DNA of 64,000 nucleotides from RZYX01 sp036654375 (GTDB taxonomy: Bacteria > Bacillota > Clostridia > Oscillospirales > Acutalibacteraceae). The notes below the pieces were generated by a model, which did not search any database, was not told the origin of the DNA, and saw nothing but the letters and a program-made list of their open reading frames with translations. Of the stretch, positions 8,501 to 17,122 are shown piece by piece; positions within the stretch are counted from its first letter, which is position 1; every line of letters starts with the position of its first letter. The DNA lies in assembly GCA_036654375.1 (NCBI GenBank), contig JAVVSD010000005.1:38498-102497 (forward strand), given 5' to 3'. The translations under genes and the position numbers were made by a program.

Positions 8501-9745
8501 ATGGCAATTTTTAAACCGTTTAAAGCAATCAGACCAACACCGGAAAATGCAAAAAGTGTTGCTGCTCTTCCATACGATGTCATGACAAGTGATGAGGCAA
8601 GAGTTATTGTCGAGGGTAACCCATACTCGTTTTTGCATATTGACAAAGCTGAAATCGACCTTGACAAGTCCGTAGACCATTATGACGAAAAAGTTTATCT
8701 TAAAGCACGAGAAAACCTTGACAAGCTTTCTATAGATGGAATTTGCAAACAGGACAACAACGATTGTATATACATTTACAGACAGATAATGGACGGAAGA
8801 AGCCAGACAGGTCTTGTTGGCTGTGCGTCCATAGATGAGTATATTAACAACACAATTAAAAAGCATGAGTTTACAAGGGCTGACAAAGAGGCAGACAGAA
8901 TTAATCATGTTGATTACTGCAACGCGAACACAGGTCCAATATTTCTCACATACAGAGATAACGATAAAATTAACGAAATTGTCGAGATGTGGAAAGAGAA
9001 CCACAAACCTGTGTATGATTTTGTTTCAGATGACAAAATTTCCCATACCGTATGGGTTGTGGACGATATTTGTACCACAAAATTACTTCAGGATTGCTTC
9101 TGTAAAGTGGATTCACTTTACATTGCTGATGGGCATCATCGTGCAGCCTCTGCCGTTAAGGTTGGGCTTAAGCGCAGACAGGAAAATCCAAGCTTTGACG
9201 GAAGCGAAGAATTCAACTTTTTTCTTGCCGTTGCCTTCCCTGCAACCGAGCTTGCAATAATGGACTATAACCGCGTTGTTAATGGTCTTAACGGTCTTTC
9301 GAGCGATGAATTTTTAAGCCGAATTTCCAGCAATTTTATTGTTACAGATTTGCATGAAAATGTAGCTTTTAAACCAACCTCTGCGCATACTTTCGGTATG
9401 TTTTTGGGCAACAAATGGTACAAGCTTGAGGCAAAAGATGGAACATTTGACAACAACAACCCTGTTGAGTCGCTTGATGTTGCAATTTTACAAAATAATC
9501 TTATCTCTCCTGTTCTCGGAATTCACGACCCAAGAACATCGCAAAGGATTGATTTTGTCGGTGGTATTCGTGGACTTAAAGAGCTTGAACGCCGTGTTAG
9601 TAAAGATATGACTGTTGCTTTTGCAATGTATCCCACCACAGTGGACGAGCTTATGGCAATTGCGGATTCAGGCAACATTATGCCTCCGAAATCTACATGG
9701 TTTGAGCCAAAACTTTTAAGTGGCCTTTTTGTTCATAAACTGTAA
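8501..9745 (+). CDS. DUF1015 family protein
   Basis: The 414 residues match the DUF1015 family: N-terminal FKAIRPTPENAKSVAALPYDV, the internal ADGHHRAASA motif and C-terminal MYPTTVDELMAIAD and MPPKSTWFEPKL. The family is often found near serine and coenzyme metabolism in anaerobes, but I know no proven activity. CAGGAG 9 bases upstream sets the ATG at 8501; the frame is open further upstream but without signals. The His-His of ADGHHR suggests a metal or phosphate site; this is inference. Confidence 0.88.
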   Translation: MAIFKPFKAIRPTPENAKSVAALPYDVMTSDEARVIVEGNPYSFLHIDKAEIDLDKSVDHYDEKVYLKARENLDKLSIDGICKQDNNDCIYIYRQIMDGRSQTGLVGCASIDEYINNTIKKHEFTRADKEADRINHVDYCNANTGPIFLTYRDNDKINEIVEMWKENHKPVYDFVSDDKISHTVWVVDDICTTKLLQDCFCKVDSLYIADGHHRAASAVKVGLKRRQENPSFDGSEEFNFFLAVAFPATELAIMDYNRVVNGLNGLSSDEFLSRISSNFIVTDLHENVAFKPTSAHTFGMFLGNKWYKLEAKDGTFDNNNPVESLDVAILQNNLISPVLGIHDPRTSQRIDFVGGIRGLKELERRVSKDMTVAFAMYPTTVDELMAIADSGNIMPPKSTWFEPKLLSGLFVHKL

Positions 9746-9886
9746 CTGTTTTGAAATGACTTATTAGCCAGATATATGTTATAATTAGTCAACAAATATG
9801 AGAAGTTTTTAGATTTATTATTATTATGATATATTTTTGTAACACAATCGGTGGCACATCAGTGCCAAAAAAGGATGGTTTTTACC

Positions 9887-10411
9887 ATGCGAAAATATAG
9901 AATTATCTATGTTTTAGTTCTAATATTATCAGTTGTTTTATTATTTACCAACTGCTCGCTAAAAAAGGATTCGGCAGAAACTAAAAGCACGGAGATTAAG
10001 CGTTCATTTACCGGTAGATTTGAACCTGAGTCTTGCGAAGCTGTTACCAACTCGTTGAAAAGTGATTTATCAATTAGCAATTTGATTGAGCTTGAAATTG
10101 AAGATATTTCGGTTCACTATGGCTTCAGCTCAGCATATCTTGATGATTTTTCAGCTTATTCATCCAAAACTGATGGATGCGCTGACGAAATTGCAGTTTT
10201 TAAAATCAATAAAGACAAAGAACGCCAAACAGCTATTGATGCCTTGATGGAAAAAACTAAGCTTAAATCTCAAAGCTACAAAGACCTTAATTCAAAGGAA
10301 TATGCAAAATTCGGAGCTAACGCTGTTTCTCTTCATGGCAACTATATTGTAGTTCTAATTTGCTCTTCTCCTGACTCTGCATATAATCTTTTGAACGAAT
10401 ATTATGTATGA
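9887..10411 (+). CDS. Putative lipoprotein, DUF4358-like
   Basis: The 174-residue protein starts MRKYRIIYVLVLILSVVLLF and then has a Cys in LFTNCSL, a poor but possible lipobox, followed by a charged linker. The C-terminal part (KLKSQSYKDLNSKEYAKFG, then HGNYIVVLICSSPDSA) resembles DUF4358, a family of exported proteins of unknown role in Clostridia. GGATGG lies 8 bases before the ATG. A 6-bp hairpin (9852-9867) precedes the SD. It is monocistronic, with a terminator right after the stop. Confidence 0.7.
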   Translation: MRKYRIIYVLVLILSVVLLFTNCSLKKDSAETKSTEIKRSFTGRFEPESCEAVTNSLKSDLSISNLIELEIEDISVHYGFSSAYLDDFSAYSSKTDGCADEIAVFKINKDKERQTAIDALMEKTKLKSQSYKDLNSKEYAKFGANAVSLHGNYIVVLICSSPDSAYNLLNEYYV

Positions 10412-10415
10412 AATT

Positions 10416-10453
10416 AAAAACAATCTTAGCCTTTTTGGTTGGATTGTTTTTTT
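10416..10453 (+). terminator. Rho-independent terminator of the DUF4358-like gene
   Basis: AAAAACAATC and GATTGTTTTT form a 10-bp stem, with extra pairing (GCC/GGT) inside the loop, ending in a T-run. Confidence 0.75.
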
Positions 10454-10494
10454 ATAAGCTTGTAAAATACTATCTACTTTAGGAGTGGAAATAT

Positions 10495-10935
10495 ATGTCT
10501 GATGTTGTACTCGTTCCAATGAATAAGCAAAAGAACATTGCTCTTATTGCTCACGATAATCTCAAACCCGCCATGATTGGATGGTGCAAAAGAAATAAGG
10601 AGCTTCTTGAAAAGCACTTTTTGTGTGGCACAGGAACAACTTCAAAACTGATATCCGAAGCGACCGGTTTACCCGTTCGTGGCTTTAACAGCGGTCCTTT
10701 GGGCGGTGATCAGCAAATTGGCGCACGCGTTGTTGAAGGAAAAATTGATATTATTATATTCTTTTCCGACCCACTTTCTGCACATCCTCACGACCCTGAT
10801 GTTAAGGCATTGCTCAGGATAGCACAGGTTTTTGATATTCCTATTGCAAACAATGAGGCAACAGCAGATTTTCTTATAACATCTACCTTTATGAATGAAG
10901 AATACCCAAGAAATATTATGGAACTCAAAAAATAA
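10495..10935 (+). CDS. mgsA: Methylglyoxal synthase
   Basis: MgsA converts dihydroxyacetone phosphate to methylglyoxal and phosphate, a bypass that relieves sugar-phosphate build-up. The 146 residues carry the signature GPLGGDQQIG with the catalytic Asp72, His20-Asp21 in LIAHDNLKP, the phosphate-binding TGTTS and the C-terminal NEATADFL. TAGGAG precedes the ATG at the usual distance. It stands alone between two terminators. DHAP from the aldolase encoded at 23258 could be one source of substrate, but no regulatory link is visible. Confidence 0.95.
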   Translation: MSDVVLVPMNKQKNIALIAHDNLKPAMIGWCKRNKELLEKHFLCGTGTTSKLISEATGLPVRGFNSGPLGGDQQIGARVVEGKIDIIIFFSDPLSAHPHDPDVKALLRIAQVFDIPIANNEATADFLITSTFMNEEYPRNIMELKK

Positions 10936-10945
10936 GTAAAATGTA

Positions 10946-10975
10946 AGCCCCTCTTCTTGTCAAAGACGAGGGGCT
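10946..10975. terminator. Bidirectional terminator between mgsA and the MFS gene
   Basis: AGCCCCTC and GAGGGGCT form a GC-rich stem between convergent genes, with T-rich sequence on the minus-strand side (complement of 10928-10945). Confidence 0.75.
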
Positions 10976-10992
10976 GATTAATTATATTGATG

Positions 10993-12171
10993 CTATTTTT
11001 CCATCTGTTTAACTGATGGTCTGTTAAGAAGAATAATCAGAATTATTGATGATATTAGAGCCATCGCAGCGCCAAAAAGGAAAGGTGCCGATGCACCAAA
11101 CTTTGTCCACAATACTCCTGCTATTACGCTTGCTGGTAAAAGTGCCACTCCAACTACAGTTGCATGAAGTCCAAGCATCGTGCCTTTTAGCTCATCCGGT
11201 GATATTTCGGATATAAAGGATTTCTCAACGCCCTTAATAGCCGCCGCATAAATTCCATAAAGTACAAAGCTTAAAATCAGCATTGGTTTGCTTGACGCAA
11301 ATGCAAACCCTGCATAGACAAGTGCAAAAGATATGTATCCCGCTATAAGAACTTTTTTTCTGCCAAGTTTGTCTGAAAGTCTGCCAAGTGGCATTCCAAA
11401 AATTGACGCCGTTATATTATAGATGAAGTAAAGAAATATCGCGGAGCTGTCACTAAATCCAACATCCTTTGCTCTTAAAAGCAAAAAGGTGTTTGATGAA
11501 TTTCCAAGAGTGAACAAAAATGCTACAAAGATATAGAGTTTAAGGTTTGAATCAAGCTTTTTGATTCCCTTCCAGAATGGCTCTGGGTTTTTGTCTGATT
11601 TTTCCGCCTTCTTCTCTTTAACCAATACAATCAAAACAAGCCCGATAACCGTTGGTATCATTGATATAAGAAAAATCCATTTAAAGTCAAGATTTCCCGC
11701 TCCTGAAACAGCATTAAGCAAGAAAAACGCAAGCAAAATCCCCACCGCTGCACCTGCCATGTCAAGTGATTGATGAAGACCATATGCCTTGCCAAGCTGA
11801 TTCTTTTTTGCATTTTCACTCACCAAAACATCTCGTGGTACGGTTCTTATTCCCTTGCCTATACGGTCAATTACTCTTGCCGAAAGAACTCCGACCCATG
11901 ATGTTGCAGTTATCAATGCTATTTTATAAATTAATCCTGTTGAATACCCCACAAACGCAAGTGACTTTTTCTTTTTATACTTGTCAGATATGTATCCACT
12001 GAAAACCCGAAGCAGACTTGAAAGACTTTCTGCAATTCCTTCAATAAATCCAATAAGTGCCGGTGTTGCTCCAAATGCCGCTGTTAGATACAGTGGTATC
12101 AAGGGATAAACCATCTCTGTGGCTATATCTGCAAAAAAGCTGACAAGCCCCAGTAGAACTATGTTTGTCAT
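10993..12171 (-). CDS. MFS transporter
   Basis: Major facilitator superfamily protein of 392 residues with about 12 membrane segments. It contains the loop motif GYISDKYKKKK after segment 2 and DRIGKGIRTVPRD after segment 4, a pattern typical of a clade of uncharacterised bacterial MFS exporters. The ATG at 12171 follows GAGGAG by 8 bases; the longer frame opens at a TTG. Substrate unknown. It is divergent from the prenyl synthase gene and ends at a shared terminator with mgsA. Confidence 0.88.
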   Translation of the reverse strand: MTNIVLLGLVSFFADIATEMVYPLIPLYLTAAFGATPALIGFIEGIAESLSSLLRVFSGYISDKYKKKKSLAFVGYSTGLIYKIALITATSWVGVLSARVIDRIGKGIRTVPRDVLVSENAKKNQLGKAYGLHQSLDMAGAAVGILLAFFLLNAVSGAGNLDFKWIFLISMIPTVIGLVLIVLVKEKKAEKSDKNPEPFWKGIKKLDSNLKLYIFVAFLFTLGNSSNTFLLLRAKDVGFSDSSAIFLYFIYNITASIFGMPLGRLSDKLGRKKVLIAGYISFALVYAGFAFASSKPMLILSFVLYGIYAAAIKGVEKSFISEISPDELKGTMLGLHATVVGVALLPASVIAGVLWTKFGASAPFLFGAAMALISSIILIILLNRPSVKQMEK

Positions 12172-12293
12172 TATAAGCTCCTCACACAACCATGTTAAAT
12201 CATACTTAAAGTATCTTTTTAATTATACTTTATTTTACTTTACCCTGCAACATATTTCGACATTAAAAATATTTTCAAATTACCCCTATAAAA

Positions 12294-12323
12294 TTGACAA
12301 TAAAATCTAAATTATGGTACTAT
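12294..12323 (+). promoter_or_regulatory. Sigma-A promoter of the polyprenyl synthetase gene
   Basis: TTGACA at 12294-12299, an 18-base spacer and TACTAT at 12318-12323 preceded by TGG. It lies about 75 bases before the start codon. Confidence 0.55.
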
Positions 12324-12398
12324 AGTATTATTATTTTATTATCGTGTTTCTAAAAAGTTAAATTATATTTTTGATTAAAAAATTAAGGTGGGTTTCGA

Positions 12399-13292
12399 TT
12401 GAAAGATTTCTACTATGATGCGGTTTATCAGACGGATCTTGATTTAGTAAACGACAAGCTTGTTCACTTTTTAAGCGAACACGGCGAGCAGACAAGTGTC
12501 GTTTCCCAAGCGATGAAATACAGCATCGTTAACGGAGGAAAAAGATTGCGTCCAATTTTGGCTCTTGAGTTTTGCAGAGCCTGTGGGCAAAAGCCAGAAA
12601 GAGCATTGCCTTTTGCCTGCGCACTTGAATTCATCCACTCAACATCACTTATTCAAGATGATTTGCCAACAATGGATAATGCACCAACAAGAAGAGGACG
12701 AGCATCTTGCCATGTCGAATTTGGAGAATCTGTTGCAATTCTTGCCTCTGACGCTTTATCTGTTATGGCTTTCGAAGTTATTATTTCTCAGGCTAATATT
12801 AACAAGTTTGCAGCCCTTAAAGCTGCTCAAGCCCTTGTTAGTGCCGTTGGTATTGATGGGCTTGTTGGTGGACAAACTCTTGATATTATCAACGAAAACA
12901 ACCCCGTTGACCTTACCGCGTTGAAAAAAATATACATAATGAAAACGGAAACACTTTTTGAAGCTGCTGCTGAAATGGGATGTATTGCTGCCGGTGCAGG
13001 AAGTAAGAAGGCTGCCGCCGCAAAAAAATATGCAGAAAATATCGGACTTGCTTTTCAGATTGTTGACGATATTCTTGATATTACCTCAAGCCATGAACTG
13101 CTCGGAAAAGTTCCGCTGGGTGATATTGAAAGAAAGAAGACAACCTTCCCTTCACTTATTGGAGTTGACGAATCAAGAAAGCTTGTTACTGAACTTACAA
13201 AAAATGCTGTTGATGCACTTGCTCCATTCAACAAAAAGAGGATAGATTTCCTTGTTGAGTTTGCACAAAGACTCGAAGGAAGACAGTATTAA
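12399..13292 (+). CDS. ispA: Polyprenyl synthetase (farnesyl diphosphate synthase type)
   Basis: Trans-prenyltransferase of 297 residues that condenses IPP with allylic diphosphates. The first Asp-rich motif DDLPTMD is at 87-93 followed by RRG at 98-100; the second, DDILD, is at 223-227; GGKRLRP (47-53) binds IPP. The extended DDxxxxD form points to the short-chain bacterial type (C15). The start is TTG with AAGGTGGG upstream; no ATG fits. It stands alone, without the usual xseAB and dxs neighbours. MEP-pathway genes dxr and ispG occur at 55862-59202. Confidence 0.9.
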   Translation: MKDFYYDAVYQTDLDLVNDKLVHFLSEHGEQTSVVSQAMKYSIVNGGKRLRPILALEFCRACGQKPERALPFACALEFIHSTSLIQDDLPTMDNAPTRRGRASCHVEFGESVAILASDALSVMAFEVIISQANINKFAALKAAQALVSAVGIDGLVGGQTLDIINENNPVDLTALKKIYIMKTETLFEAAAEMGCIAAGAGSKKAAAAKKYAENIGLAFQIVDDILDITSSHELLGKVPLGDIERKKTTFPSLIGVDESRKLVTELTKNAVDALAPFNKKRIDFLVEFAQRLEGRQY

Positions 13293-13317
13293 TTAAATTA
13301 TAATAAAACGATACAAA

Positions 13318-13346
13318 AACGAGCTGACATAATCAGCTCGTTTTTT
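13318..13346 (+). terminator. Terminator after the prenyl synthase gene
   Basis: A perfect 10-bp stem (AACGAGCTGA with its inverse), 5-base loop, then a T-run. It also faces the 3' end of the convergent LacI gene. Confidence 0.9.
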
Positions 13347-13378
13347 GTTTTACAATATTTTTATTTTTCATATTTTGT

Positions 13379-14380
13379 TTAGAGTTTAATTCTTCTGCAA
13401 GATTCTCCTATAATCATTGAAACATCTACAATATGAAGCCTTGCTTCTCCTGTTTCTGATGTTACACATTCAAACAGATTTTGGGCAATAGATTTTATAT
13501 CCTGCTTTATTGTTGTTATCCTTGGATAAAAATAGTCCTGATTGCAACCGTCAAATCCAACAACAGAAAAGTCTTCTGGTATCTTTATGTTTAGCATATG
13601 CGCTCTTGTGATAAATCCCTTTGCTATCTGGTCGTTTCCACACACTATTGCCGTTGGTCTGTTTGGAAGTGAACAGAAATAGTCAATTGCTTGCACACCC
13701 GCTTCTATTGTTAAATTGCACTGAAAAATATATTCGTCTGGAGTTATTATTTTTTTGTCTTTTAATGCCTCATGAAAGGCATCTTTTCTTTCTACACTGG
13801 ACTTGATGGATGGTAACCAACCCGCATATCCAATTTTGCGATGATTAAGATTATATAAATAATCCACAAGAATTCGTATACCTTTTTCATTGTTTGACAT
13901 GACCGTTGAAAATGCAGATGAAATAAAACGGTCATGGAATACTAAGTTTTGATTTTCAAAATCACCGTTTAACAGGTTACTTCTGTAGCCTTCTGTAAAA
14001 ATTATCCCCTTTGTTCTGATGCCTTTACAATAGTTAAGGTACTCGTTTTCCCTCTCTGGACTATTCTCTGTGTCACAGATAAGTAATGTATACCCATTCT
14101 TTATTGCAATTGCATTTAGCTCCTTGATTACAGATATAAAAAATGGATTGTCAAGGTCGAGTACAAACAATGCGATGGAATTTGATGTTGATGAATACAT
14201 ACTTTTAGCAACTATATTTGGAATATAGTTAAATTCCTTAACGACCTTATTGACCCTTTCATTTACCTCATCAGAGGTGTTCCCAGTCCCATTAATTACC
14301 CTCGAAACTGTGGCAACAGATACTCCTGCCTGCTTTGCAATTTCTCTAATGCCTATATTTTTCTTATTCAACCTTTTCAC
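13379..14380 (-). CDS. LacI-family transcriptional regulator
   Basis: The 333 residues start with the LacI DNA-binding helix-turn-helix (IREIAKQAGVSVATVSRVING, residues about 11-31) and hinge helix, followed by a periplasmic-binding-protein-like ligand domain (ALFVLDLDNPFF; VVGFDG near the C-terminus). It is divergent from the glycyl-radical operon, and two GTAAC-type inverted repeats lie in the shared intergenic region, so it most likely represses that operon and releases it on binding the sugar or a phosphorylated intermediate. Ligand unknown. Confidence 0.92.
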   Translation of the reverse strand: MKRLNKKNIGIREIAKQAGVSVATVSRVINGTGNTSDEVNERVNKVVKEFNYIPNIVAKSMYSSTSNSIALFVLDLDNPFFISVIKELNAIAIKNGYTLLICDTENSPERENEYLNYCKGIRTKGIIFTEGYRSNLLNGDFENQNLVFHDRFISSAFSTVMSNNEKGIRILVDYLYNLNHRKIGYAGWLPSIKSSVERKDAFHEALKDKKIITPDEYIFQCNLTIEAGVQAIDYFCSLPNRPTAIVCGNDQIAKGFITRAHMLNIKIPEDFSVVGFDGCNQDYFYPRITTIKQDIKSIAQNLFECVTSETGEARLHIVDVSMIIGESCRRIKL

Positions 14381-14453
14381 CCTTACTGTTCTTTCTCATT
14401 TTCATTATAATAACCCATTAACTAATAAAATGCAATACGAATAGCTAAAATTT

Positions 14454-14465
14454 TGAAACGTTACA
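14454..14465. promoter_or_regulatory. Candidate upstream operator O1
   Basis: TGAAACGTTACA is an imperfect palindrome (5 of 6 positions) with the central CG usual for LacI/GalR-type operators. It lies about 20 bases upstream of the regulator's own -35 element. Confidence 0.5.
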
Positions 14466-14607
14466 TTAGTACACCTCTAACATTATGTTTGATGTAGTGA
14501 TTTGTTTATGTACTACAGTTTAATCTTACACCTTGTGTTGCAATAAGTGTATTTACACAAATGTAGTGCCTGAAATATGGTAATTCGACGAAATTCTCCT
14601 AAATCCA

Positions 14608-14635
14608 TTGACATCGTTCTCCAGTCAAGTATAAT
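14608..14635 (+). promoter_or_regulatory. Sigma-A promoter of the GRE operon
   Basis: Consensus TTGACA at 14608-14613 and consensus TATAAT at 14630-14635 with a 16-base spacer. This is the best promoter match I see in the window. Such a strong promoter would need tight repression, in line with the operator at its start point. Confidence 0.85.
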
Positions 14636-14643
14636 GAATTTAA

Positions 14644-14655
14644 GTAACAAGTTAC
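14644..14655. promoter_or_regulatory. Candidate main operator O2 at the transcription start
   Basis: GTAACAAGTTAC is a perfect 5+2+5 palindrome starting 8 bases after the -10 element, so it covers the expected start site. It shares the GTAAC half-site with O1 but has two extra central bases. Bound repressor here would block promoter clearance. Confidence 0.6.
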
Positions 14656-14676
14656 ATTATCACGGAGGTGTTAATT

Positions 14677-17088
14677 ATGACAGACAGAATTACAAAATTG
14701 AGAGAGGACTTATTTGATCAGGAACCAAAGGTTTGCTCTGAAAGATGTAAGATCTTTACTCAATCAATGAAGCAAGACAACGGACTGCCAATTGCCATTA
14801 GAAGAGCTAATGCTTTTTATAATGTATTGGATCAAATGACGGTCTGGGTAAAAGACGGCGAGTTAATCGTTGGAAATCAGGCAAAGTGGCCCAAGGCTTC
14901 ACCTATATTCCCCGAGTATTCAAACAAATGGATTCTTGAGGAACTTGAAGGCAAACCATTTAAGTTTGAAGATCGTCCTGGAGATAAGTTTTATATTGAC
15001 GAAGATGTAAAAGAAGACCTTATTAAGTGTATTGATTACTGGAAAGACAATACAACTTATGATTATATTCGCAAAACTCTTCCAGATTATATTAACAAGG
15101 CTTGGGACGCAGGTATCATTGACGAAACTTGGGTTTGTGCCGCTGGCCTTGGCAACGAAATCGTTGACTACAATCTGGTTGTCACAAAAGGGCTTCGTGA
15201 TGTTATTGACCGTATCGAGAAACGAATAGCTGAGCTTGACCTTAAAGAACCCGGCAATGTTAAGAAAAAATTCTTCCTTGACGCTGCACTTAAAAGCAAC
15301 ATGGCAGTTATCAATTTTTCTAATCGTATTGCTAAAGAATGTGAAAATGAAGCCCAGATATGTGTATCCTCAAAGCGTAAAGAAGAACTTTTAAAGCTTG
15401 CTCAAATTTGCAAAAATGTTCCTCTAAACCCCGCAAGAACTTTTCATGAGGCTGTACAATCTATATATATAGTACTTCTTGCAGTTCATCTTGAATCAAA
15501 CGGCCATGCAATTTCGCTTGGAAGATTTGACCAATATGTTTATCCTCTATACAAGAAAGACATTGAAGAAGGTAGAATTACAAGAGAAGAAGCTCTTGAG
15601 ATTATTGAGAGTTTCTACATAAAGTGTAACGAGATTAACAAACTTCGTTCATGGCCTGATTCAGAGTTTTTTCTTGGCTATCAAATGTTTATCAACCTTG
15701 CTGTTGCTGGACAAACCAAAGATGGTAAAGACGCGACAAACGAAGTTTCTCATCTTTGTGTTGAAGCCTGCGCAGAACTCAAGTTGGTAACACCTTCTGT
15801 TTCTATAAAGTGGTTTGAAAAGACAGATGACGATTTCATGTTAAAGGCTCTTGAAGCTACAACTATACATCAGGGCGGTATGCCTGCATTTTATAATGAC
15901 CTTGCTTTTATCAGAACTCTCAGGGATATGGGAATAGCTGAAGAAGACCTTGTTGATTGGTGTCCAGACGGATGTATTGAAGCGTCTATCCCAGGCAAAT
16001 GGGACTTTGCAGCAAAAGGACCATGGCTCAGCGTTGAAAAGGTACTTGATGTTACTCTTAACAACGGCTATGATACAAACACTGGTATTCTTCATAAGGC
16101 TACAAGCAAAAAGATTGAGGACTGCACAAGCATGGATGAAATCTTTAAAGAGTATAAAGATATGCTTGTTTACTTTATGGACATGCAGGTTGTTACGGAA
16201 CACATAAACGATTATATACATTGTATTCACGATATTAATGCTTTCCGTTCTTCACTGGTTGAGGATTGCATTGGCAGATGTCTTGACCTTGTTGAAGGTG
16301 GAGCATTATACTCCGCAGACGGTGGACCAACTGCTGGAACAGTTAGTGCTGGAGATGCACTTGCAGCTCTTGACGATATTGTTTTCAACAGGAAGATGCT
16401 TACACTTGAGCAAGTTCTTCATGCCTGCAAAACGAACTATGAAGATATGGCAACAACTCCTACAGGTCCTGAAGTTAGAGCGATTTTGCTTAACAAAGCT
16501 CCTAAGTTTGGAAATGATGATGACAAGGCTGACAAGTGGATTGTTGCTCTTGAAGACTTTATCGGTTCTCGTTATCGTCACGAATACAAGAGTTCAAAAT
16601 ATGGTAAAGGTCCTATTCCATGCTGCTATTCATACAGCCAGAGTCCTGTTTCTGGAAATGTTGCTTTTGGGCGTTCAGTCGGTGCAACACCAGACGGAAG
16701 AAAAAAAGGCGATGCAGTTAACAATGGTATCTCCCCTGCAAATGGTTCAGAGAAGAATGGTGCAACTGCTGCGTGCAACTCTGTTGGCAAGCTTCCAAGC
16801 TTGTGGTTCCAGAAGGGTGCAATATTCAATATGCGACTCGCCCAAAATGCAATTGCAGATGTTGAACAACGCAAGCGTGTTGTTGACATGATAAAGGTTC
16901 TGTTCAGCCAATACGCACAACAGATTCAGTTTAATGTTGTTGATAACTCTGTTTATAAAGATGCCATGGAACATCCGGAGAACTACAAAGACCTTATGGT
17001 TAGAGTTTCTGGATACAGCGCACTGTTTACTTCGCTTGCTCCTGACTGCCAAATGGATGTTATCAGAAGAGCTGAAATAGACCTTTAA
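14677..17088 (+). CDS. Glycyl radical enzyme (dehydratase-type, unassigned substrate)
   Basis: An 803-residue enzyme of the pyruvate formate-lyase/diol dehydratase superfamily, activated by the radical-SAM protein encoded next. The radical site is Gly779 in RVSGYSALF, 24 residues from the end. The catalytic thiol is Cys433 in DGCIE with Glu435 two residues on, the CxE signature of C-O or C-N cleaving lyases rather than PFL's CC. ESNGHAISLGRFDQY is also typical. Compared (from memory) with glycerol dehydratase, whose diol is held by His164 and Asp447, the aligned positions here are Asn160 (GLGNEIVDY) and Lys447, so propanediol or glycerol is unlikely. The GKW after GCIE recalls E. coli PflD/YbiW, which have been linked to anhydrohexitol phosphates. 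GGAGGTG fixes the ATG at 14677. First gene of the operon. Confidence 0.93.
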   Translation: MTDRITKLREDLFDQEPKVCSERCKIFTQSMKQDNGLPIAIRRANAFYNVLDQMTVWVKDGELIVGNQAKWPKASPIFPEYSNKWILEELEGKPFKFEDRPGDKFYIDEDVKEDLIKCIDYWKDNTTYDYIRKTLPDYINKAWDAGIIDETWVCAAGLGNEIVDYNLVVTKGLRDVIDRIEKRIAELDLKEPGNVKKKFFLDAALKSNMAVINFSNRIAKECENEAQICVSSKRKEELLKLAQICKNVPLNPARTFHEAVQSIYIVLLAVHLESNGHAISLGRFDQYVYPLYKKDIEEGRITREEALEIIESFYIKCNEINKLRSWPDSEFFLGYQMFINLAVAGQTKDGKDATNEVSHLCVEACAELKLVTPSVSIKWFEKTDDDFMLKALEATTIHQGGMPAFYNDLAFIRTLRDMGIAEEDLVDWCPDGCIEASIPGKWDFAAKGPWLSVEKVLDVTLNNGYDTNTGILHKATSKKIEDCTSMDEIFKEYKDMLVYFMDMQVVTEHINDYIHCIHDINAFRSSLVEDCIGRCLDLVEGGALYSADGGPTAGTVSAGDALAALDDIVFNRKMLTLEQVLHACKTNYEDMATTPTGPEVRAILLNKAPKFGNDDDKADKWIVALEDFIGSRYRHEYKSSKYGKGPIPCCYSYSQSPVSGNVAFGRSVGATPDGRKKGDAVNNGISPANGSEKNGATAACNSVGKLPSLWFQKGAIFNMRLAQNAIADVEQRKRVVDMIKVLFSQYAQQIQFNVVDNSVYKDAMEHPENYKDLMVRVSGYSALFTSLAPDCQMDVIRRAEIDL

Positions 17089-17122
17089 TTCTCACAAATT
17101 TTACGAAAACAAGGACGATTAA

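Larger units (their letters stand above)
14381..14676. promoter_or_regulatory. Divergent regulatory region between the LacI regulator and the GRE operon
   Basis: No gene in 296 bases. It holds the minus-strand regulator promoter (TTGCAT as complement of 14430-14435, 17-base spacer, TATTAT as complement of 14407-14412), the plus-strand operon promoter (14608-14635) and two inverted repeats at 14454-14465 and 14644-14655. The repeat centres are 190 bases apart, about 18 helical turns, which would suit a repression loop. Confidence 0.65.

Noticed and set aside
14677..17088. GRE as pyruvate formate-lyase
   Set aside because: The PFL Cys-Cys pair is absent, CxE is present, and the activase has two extra ferredoxin clusters, which PFL activase lacks.
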